From JADKFD01 sp050250665 (GTDB taxonomy: Bacteria; Pseudomonadota; Gammaproteobacteria; Xanthomonadales; SZUA-5): a stretch of DNA of 39,052 nt. The position numbers and the translations under genes are program-made. The notes below the pieces were generated by a model. It worked only from the letters and a program-made list of their open reading frames with translations. It had not been told where the DNA came from and searched no databases. The stretch covers positions 1 to 39,052 of the forward strand of contig JBFWOF010000057.1 in assembly GCA_050250665.1 (NCBI GenBank). The letters are read 5' to 3'. Shown here piece by piece: positions 33,966-39,052 of this stretch (positions are counted from its first letter, which is position 1; every line of letters starts with the position of its first letter).

Positions 33966-35300
33966 CTAGCGACTCAGTTCCTGGTGGATCGACGCAGCCG
34001 CGCGTTTGCCGTCTTCGACGGCTTGCACGGTGAGGTCGAGTTTGCCGCCGACGCAGTCGCCGCCGGCCCAGACTCGCTCGACGGTGGTGTGGTATTCGGC
34101 GTCGACGGCGATCCGGCCGTGCCGCAGGGCGGGCGCGTTCGGGCTCGGCGCGAAGGCCTGACCGATGGCTTTGAGCACGCTGTCGACGGCCAGCGTGAAG
34201 GTCTCGCCGGTGCCTTGCAGGCGGCCGTCGCCGTCGACTTCGGTGTGTTCGAATTCGACGCCCGACACGCCGCCCTCGTGCGCGTGGATGGCCACCGGTT
34301 TGGCCCAGTGCACGATGCGTACGCCTTCGTCGCGGGCGAAAGCCTGTTCGAGCACCGTGGCGCTCATGGACTCGGGGCCGCGGCGGTAGACTAGCGTGAC
34401 TTCCTCGGCACCCAGGCGGCGGCTCTGGATGGCGGCATCGATGGCGGTGTTGCCGCCGCCAATCACGAGCACACGGCGACCCACCGGCAGGGTCGACAGA
34501 TCTGCGCACTGGCGAAGCTCGGCGATGAAATCGACCGCGTCGCGCACACCGGGCAGATCCTCCCCGACAATGCCGAGCGCGTTGACGGCGCCGAGGCCCA
34601 GGCCCAGGAACACGGCGTGAAAGTTCTCGCGCAGCTGCTGCAGATCCAGATTGATGCCCAGCGTATACCCCGGTTGCACCGTGATGCCGCCGATGGCGAG
34701 CAACCAGTCGATCTCGGCCTGCGCAAAGTCCGGGACCTTGTAGGCGGCAATGCCGTATTCATTGAGTCCACCAGGCTTGCCTCGGGCCTCGAAGATCACC
34801 ACTTCGTGGCCTTCGCGCGCCAGCGCATGGGCGCAGCTCAGGCCCGCCGGGCCTGCCCCGACGACGGCGACGCGCTTGCCGGTATCGGGCTTGCGGCTGA
34901 ACAACTGGGCGCCGTCGCGATAGACCCAGTCGGTGGCATGGCGTTGCAGCGCGCCGATCTGCACCGGTTTGTCGTCATCGACGTTGCGCACGCAGGCGCC
35001 TTCGCACAGCACCTCGGTGGGACATACCCGGGCACAGGAACCGCCGAGGATGTTGGCTGACAGGATGTCGGTGGCCGCGCCCTTGAGATTGTCAGTGCTG
35101 ATGCGCTTGATGAAGCTCGGGATATCGATGCCGGTCGGACAGGCCGTGGTGCAGGGCGCGTCGTAGCAGTAGAAGCAGCGCTGCGCCGCCAGCAGCGCCT
35201 GCTGCCGATCCAGCGGCGGCGCTACATCAGCAAAATTCTCCGCCAGCGCCTCGGCACTGAGCCTGCCCGCCTGGATATCGCCGTGAGTCAGTCGTGTCAT
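33966..35300 (-). CDS. preT: NAD-dependent dihydropyrimidine dehydrogenase, FAD/Fe-S subunit
   Basis: 444 residues. Takes electrons from NADH and passes them to PreA. N-terminal Fe-S cluster cysteines are in CFYCYDAPCTTACPTGID and GGSCARVCPTEVLCEGACV, as in the glutamate-synthase small-subunit family. An FAD Rossmann motif (RVAVVGAGPAGLSCAHALA) and an NAD motif (RRVLVIGGGNTAIDAA) follow, and the C-terminus has VWAGGDCVGGKLDLTVQAV. The ATG at 35300 fits the family start; a longer frame to 35333 has no better ribosome site. It lies downstream of the carbamoylase gene after a repeat-filled 330-base gap. Confidence 0.93.
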   Translation of the reverse strand: MTRLTHGDIQAGRLSAEALAENFADVAPPLDRQQALLAAQRCFYCYDAPCTTACPTGIDIPSFIKRISTDNLKGAATDILSANILGGSCARVCPTEVLCEGACVRNVDDDKPVQIGALQRHATDWVYRDGAQLFSRKPDTGKRVAVVGAGPAGLSCAHALAREGHEVVIFEARGKPGGLNEYGIAAYKVPDFAQAEIDWLLAIGGITVQPGYTLGINLDLQQLRENFHAVFLGLGLGAVNALGIVGEDLPGVRDAVDFIAELRQCADLSTLPVGRRVLVIGGGNTAIDAAIQSRRLGAEEVTLVYRRGPESMSATVLEQAFARDEGVRIVHWAKPVAIHAHEGGVSGVEFEHTEVDGDGRLQGTGETFTLAVDSVLKAIGQAFAPSPNAPALRHGRIAVDAEYHTTVERVWAGGDCVGGKLDLTVQAVEDGKRAAASIHQELSR

Positions 35301-35362
35301 CGTGGTTCCCGCTGGTCTTCTCGTAATGGCCAAATCATGTCGTCAATTTGATGCAAGAGCAC

Positions 35363-35617
35363 TGGACGCGAAGGACGCGAAGGACAGCAGAAAGGTCAGG
35401 AAGAGGTCATCGGAGTGACTTCGGCTGCTCGAACCTGCGCTCGCATTCTGAGACCGACAGGAGCAGGACCTGCGCGACCAGCCGCACATGAGTCATCCCG
35501 GAATTCACTTGCAAGGGCAAGCGAGTCCACATCTGATCTGATCCCTTCGCGTCCATTCTGCTGTTCCTTCGCGTCCTTTCTGCTGTTCCTTCGCGTCCTT
35601 CGTGTCCGTCTTTCTGG
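35363..35617. repeat. Facing GGACGC-family arms without a gene, between carbamoylase and preT
   Basis: Forward arm 35363-35404 (GGACGCGAAGGACGCGAAGG... GCAGAAAGG) and a longer reverse arm 35545-35617 made of two to three CTTCGCGTCC/CTGCTGTTC units. The ~140 bases between have no recognisable gene. This accounts for the gap 35301-35629. Confidence 0.75.
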
Positions 35618-35629
35618 TCGGGCGACCAA

Positions 35630-36886
35630 CTACCTCGACGCCCGCCCCAGCATCGCATGCAGCAGCACATTGCAGCCGGCTTCGATCCATTCCGGTTTGG
35701 CATCTTCGATTTCGTTGTGGCTGATGCCGCCTACGCAGGGCACGAAGACCATCGAGGTCGGGGCGACCTGGGCCAGATAGCAGGCGTCGTGACCGGCGCC
35801 GGAAACGATGTCGCGGTGGCTGTAGCCGAAGCGTTCTGCGGCGGCGCGCACCGAGTTCACGCAATCACGGTCGAAGGGCACCGGGGCGTAGTAGAATATC
35901 TGTTCGAGCTTGCTGACCTCGACCTTGGACTCGGCCGCGATACGGGCGATGCCGGCGCGCAGCTCGGCGTCCATCTGCAGCAAAACCGCATCTTCCGGAT
36001 GGCGCAGATCCACGGTGAAGAACACCCGGCCGGGGATCACATTGCGCGAGTTCGGATGCACCTGCAGCATGCCGACGGTGGCGCAGGCATAGGGCGCGTG
36101 GGCGTGGCCGATCTGATTGACCAGATCGATCACCCGGGCAGCGCCCAGCAGTGCATCGCGACGGCGCGGCATGGGTGTGGGGCCGGCGTGTGATTCCTGA
36201 CCAGTGAACACCACCTCGTACCAGCGCTGACCCTGCGCATGCGTGACCACTCCGATGGTGACGCCCTCGGTCTCCAGGATCGGGCCCTGTTCGATGTGCA
36301 ACTCGAAGGCGGCATGGATGGGCTTGCCCATGGGCTGATCGCCGGCATAACCGATGCGCGCCAGTTCCTCGCCCATGGTCTTGCCATCGACATCGGCACG
36401 CGACAAACCGTATTCCAGCGTGAACACCCCGGCGAAGACACCTGAAGCGACCATCGCCGGCGCGAAGCGTGAGCCCTCCTCATTGGTCCAGATCACCACT
36501 TCGATGGGCCGGTCGGTCTCGATGCCGTGATCGTTGAGGCTGCGAATGACCTCGAGTCCGCCGAGCACGCCATAGATACCGTCGAAGCGTCCGCCGGTGG
36601 GTTGCGAATCGGCATGCGAGCCGGTGACCACCGGCGTCAGACTGTTGTCTCTGCCGGCGCGTCGGGCGAAGACATTGCCCATCTGATCGACCGTGATGCT
36701 GCAACCGGCCTCCCGGGCCCAGCGCACGAACAGATCGCGGCCCTCACGGTCCAGATCGGTCAAGGCCAGCCGGCAGACCCCGCCCTTGGCGGTGGCACCG
36801 ATCTTCGCCATCTCCATCAGGCTGTCCCACAGACGCTGGCCGTTGATGGCGAGCGTTTGCTGCTGCGATTTCAATACCGCGCTCAT
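35630..36886 (-). CDS. hyuC: Zn-dependent N-carbamoyl-amino-acid hydrolase / beta-ureidopropionase (M20 family)
   Basis: 418 residues. Hydrolyses N-carbamoyl-beta-alanine (or N-carbamoyl-amino acids) to the amino acid, CO2 and ammonia, the third step of reductive pyrimidine breakdown. M20/allantoate-amidohydrolase features: GSHADSQPTGGRFDGIYGVL (metal His/Asp), WTNEEGSRF (metal and catalytic Glu), ELHIEQGPILE, a dimerisation domain with FTGQESHAGPTPM, NVIPGRV and the C-terminal SGAGHDACYLAQVAP. The ATG at 36886 has AGGAGG 4 bases upstream and is preferred to the in-frame start at 36904. Neighbouring pyrimidine genes favour beta-ureidopropionase (PydC-like) over L-carbamoylase; the sequence alone does not decide. 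Confidence 0.88.
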   Translation of the reverse strand: MSAVLKSQQQTLAINGQRLWDSLMEMAKIGATAKGGVCRLALTDLDREGRDLFVRWAREAGCSITVDQMGNVFARRAGRDNSLTPVVTGSHADSQPTGGRFDGIYGVLGGLEVIRSLNDHGIETDRPIEVVIWTNEEGSRFAPAMVASGVFAGVFTLEYGLSRADVDGKTMGEELARIGYAGDQPMGKPIHAAFELHIEQGPILETEGVTIGVVTHAQGQRWYEVVFTGQESHAGPTPMPRRRDALLGAARVIDLVNQIGHAHAPYACATVGMLQVHPNSRNVIPGRVFFTVDLRHPEDAVLLQMDAELRAGIARIAAESKVEVSKLEQIFYYAPVPFDRDCVNSVRAAAERFGYSHRDIVSGAGHDACYLAQVAPTSMVFVPCVGGISHNEIEDAKPEWIEAGCNVLLHAMLGRASR

Positions 36887-36922
36887 GCACCCTCCTGTGG
36901 GCACCTACACTGCTACTCGATG

Positions 36923-37052
36923 GGTCAAACGTGAAACGTAAAACGTCAATCTGGCTGATTGACGATCAACGCTTCAGACCCGGCCCGTCGACTCACCCCA
37001 AATCGCGAAGGGTCGACGCTTTCAATTGACGTTTTACGTTTTACGTTTGACC
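36923..37052. repeat. Long inverted repeat rich in AACGT between mmsA and hyuC
   Basis: 28-base arms at 36923-36950 (GGTCAAACGTGAAACGTAAA then ACGTCAAT) and 37025-37052 are reverse complements with one mismatch, separated by 74 bases. Each arm carries AACGT or its complement three times. The right arm ends 4 bases before the mmsA stop and the left arm lies 36 bases upstream of hyuC. It could act as a terminator/attenuator hairpin, a protein site, or a dispersed element. Confidence 0.75.
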
Positions 37053-37056
37053 GCTC

Positions 37057-38592
<1,536 letters not shown>

Positions 38593-38667
38593 GGCCTGCG
38601 CCTTCCAGCTGTCACAAAGTGGTGACGAGCCTACATCAGAGCGCGCGGCGATGGCACTGGGGGGTTT

Positions 38668-38699
38668 CGGTTGTCGGTTGTCGGTTGTCGGTTGTCGGT
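38668..38699. repeat. Heptamer tandem repeat (CGGTTGT)x4
   Basis: Four perfect copies of CGGTTGT plus CGGT, starting about 75 bases upstream of the mmsA ATG. A slippage-prone tract that may fall inside the mmsA promoter region. Confidence 0.85.
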
Positions 38700-38727
38700 C
38701 TCTCGGCCTACTTCCGTCTGGCCGTTT

Positions 38728-38802
38728 CCTGTGGGAGCGGACTCTGTCCGCGATCGTGCACTTCGCGGGCTGATGATCGCGGACAAAGTCCGCTCCCACA
38801 GG
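38728..38802. repeat. GTGGGAGCGGAC palindromic REP-like element
   Basis: CCTGTGGGAGCGGACTCTGT... GCGGACAAAGTCCGCTCCCA: outer arms pair as a long imperfect hairpin around GTGCACTTCGCGGGCTGA. Similar in layout to, but different in sequence from, the GTAGGAGCG family. Confidence 0.8.
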
Positions 38803-38868
38803 GCCGCGCCGCTGAAGCAACTACGCTGCCCGGCGTCTTGTCCGCTTGGCGACGTCCCCACGCTCTCT

Positions 38869-39052
38869 GTAACCGTCCGACCGCCCCCATCACTGCACCA
38901 CTGCAGCAGATTTGCTAGGCGCCTTTCGCCCGCCAGTTCATCGGCAGCAGGCTCTCAATGTCGCGATTGAGCGTCGTCGGCAGGCGCTCCAGGACATCGG
39001 TCAGGTAGGCCAGCGGATCGTGGCCGTGGGCCTTGGCGGTCTCGATCAGACT
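38869..39052 (-). mobile_element. End of an IS66-family insertion sequence (rest outside window)
   Basis: Contains the transposase C-terminus (38915-39052). About 46 bases beyond the stop there is GTAACCGTCCGACCGCCCCC (38869-38888), which starts with GTAA as IS66 terminal repeats usually do, so it is the likely outer boundary. The other end lies beyond the window, so the inverted partner and target duplication cannot be checked. Confidence 0.6.
38915..39052 (-). CDS. tnpC: IS66-family transposase, C-terminal fragment (5' end outside window)
   Basis: 45 codons to a TAG at 38915. The reading frame gives SLIETAKAHGHDPLAYLTDV, then LERLPTTLNRDIESLLPMNW and RAKGA. This matches the conserved IS66 C-terminal domain (S-L-I-E-T-A-K-x-x-G-x-x-P-x-x-Y-L and the final LLPxNW). 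The catalytic DDE domain would be upstream, outside the window, so whether the element is intact is unknown. Confidence 0.85.
   Translation of the reverse strand, partial: SLIETAKAHGHDPLAYLTDVLERLPTTLNRDIESLLPMNWRAKGA

Noticed and set aside
33460..34509. A 349-codon minus frame starting inside preT
   Set aside because: Only the last 125 codons resemble a protein family (GxxExxY); the upstream part is an Arg-rich shadow of preT.

Overview
The window is GC-rich bacterial chromosomal DNA from a gammaproteobacterium. The best guess is a member of the Xanthomonadales/Lysobacterales. That placement is an inference from three things: the many palindromic GTAGGAGCG-type intergenic repeats, the IPTL-CTERM surface protein, and the gene families present. 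No rRNA, tRNA or CRISPR array was seen.

Layout. 1-2753 (minus): two exported proteins in tandem, a Cys-Cys repeat protein with a Calx-beta-like module that runs off the left edge, and a protein with a C-terminal S74-type chaperone-like domain. 3043-5376 (minus): a secreted isoamylase. 5961-7855 (minus): a three-gene unit of ECF sigma factor, membrane anti-sigma-like protein and exported PDZ protein. 8250-11245 (plus): a NADAR-family protein, an Mpo1/DUF962 membrane protein and a TPR-sulfotransferase. 11815-14912 (plus): a tandem glycine riboswitch followed by gcvP. 15551-18787 (plus): leucine/isovalerate catabolism genes liuC and liuD, separated by repeats. 18858-21564 (plus): a lipoprotein and a TPM-domain membrane protein with four CxxC knuckles.

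22191-38592 is dominated by reductive pyrimidine breakdown on the minus strand: mmsA, a carbamoyl-amino-acid hydrolase, preT, preA, an NCS1 permease and dihydropyrimidinase, ending with a sarcosine-oxidase-like flavoenzyme. Together they would import a pyrimidine or hydantoin, reduce it (PreTA), open the ring (dihydropyrimidinase), release beta-alanine or beta-aminoisobutyrate (carbamoylase), and, after an aminotransferase not present here, convert the semialdehyde to acyl-CoA (MmsA). The cluster is broken twice. A plus-strand block (a DUF885 lipoprotein, a LamG/DUF11/IPTL-CTERM surface protein and a lone Hpt protein) splits it in the middle. A small GxxExxY gene framed by inverted repeats sits between preT and preA. 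The right edge holds the C-terminal end of an IS66-type transposase.

Intergenic spaces are unusually crowded with dispersed repeats. At least four families recur: (i) CATTGCG...CAATCCAG palindromes; (ii) GTAGGAGCG palindromes, including a ~106-bp pair in inverted orientation 24 kb apart; (iii) GGACGC/GAAGG arrays that mostly occur as facing pairs; (iv) short GTCCAGAC and GGCGCCGC palindromes. The most interesting signal is family (iii), because one facing pair carries the GxxExxY gene and others carry none, which suggests a gene-bearing element and gene-less relatives.
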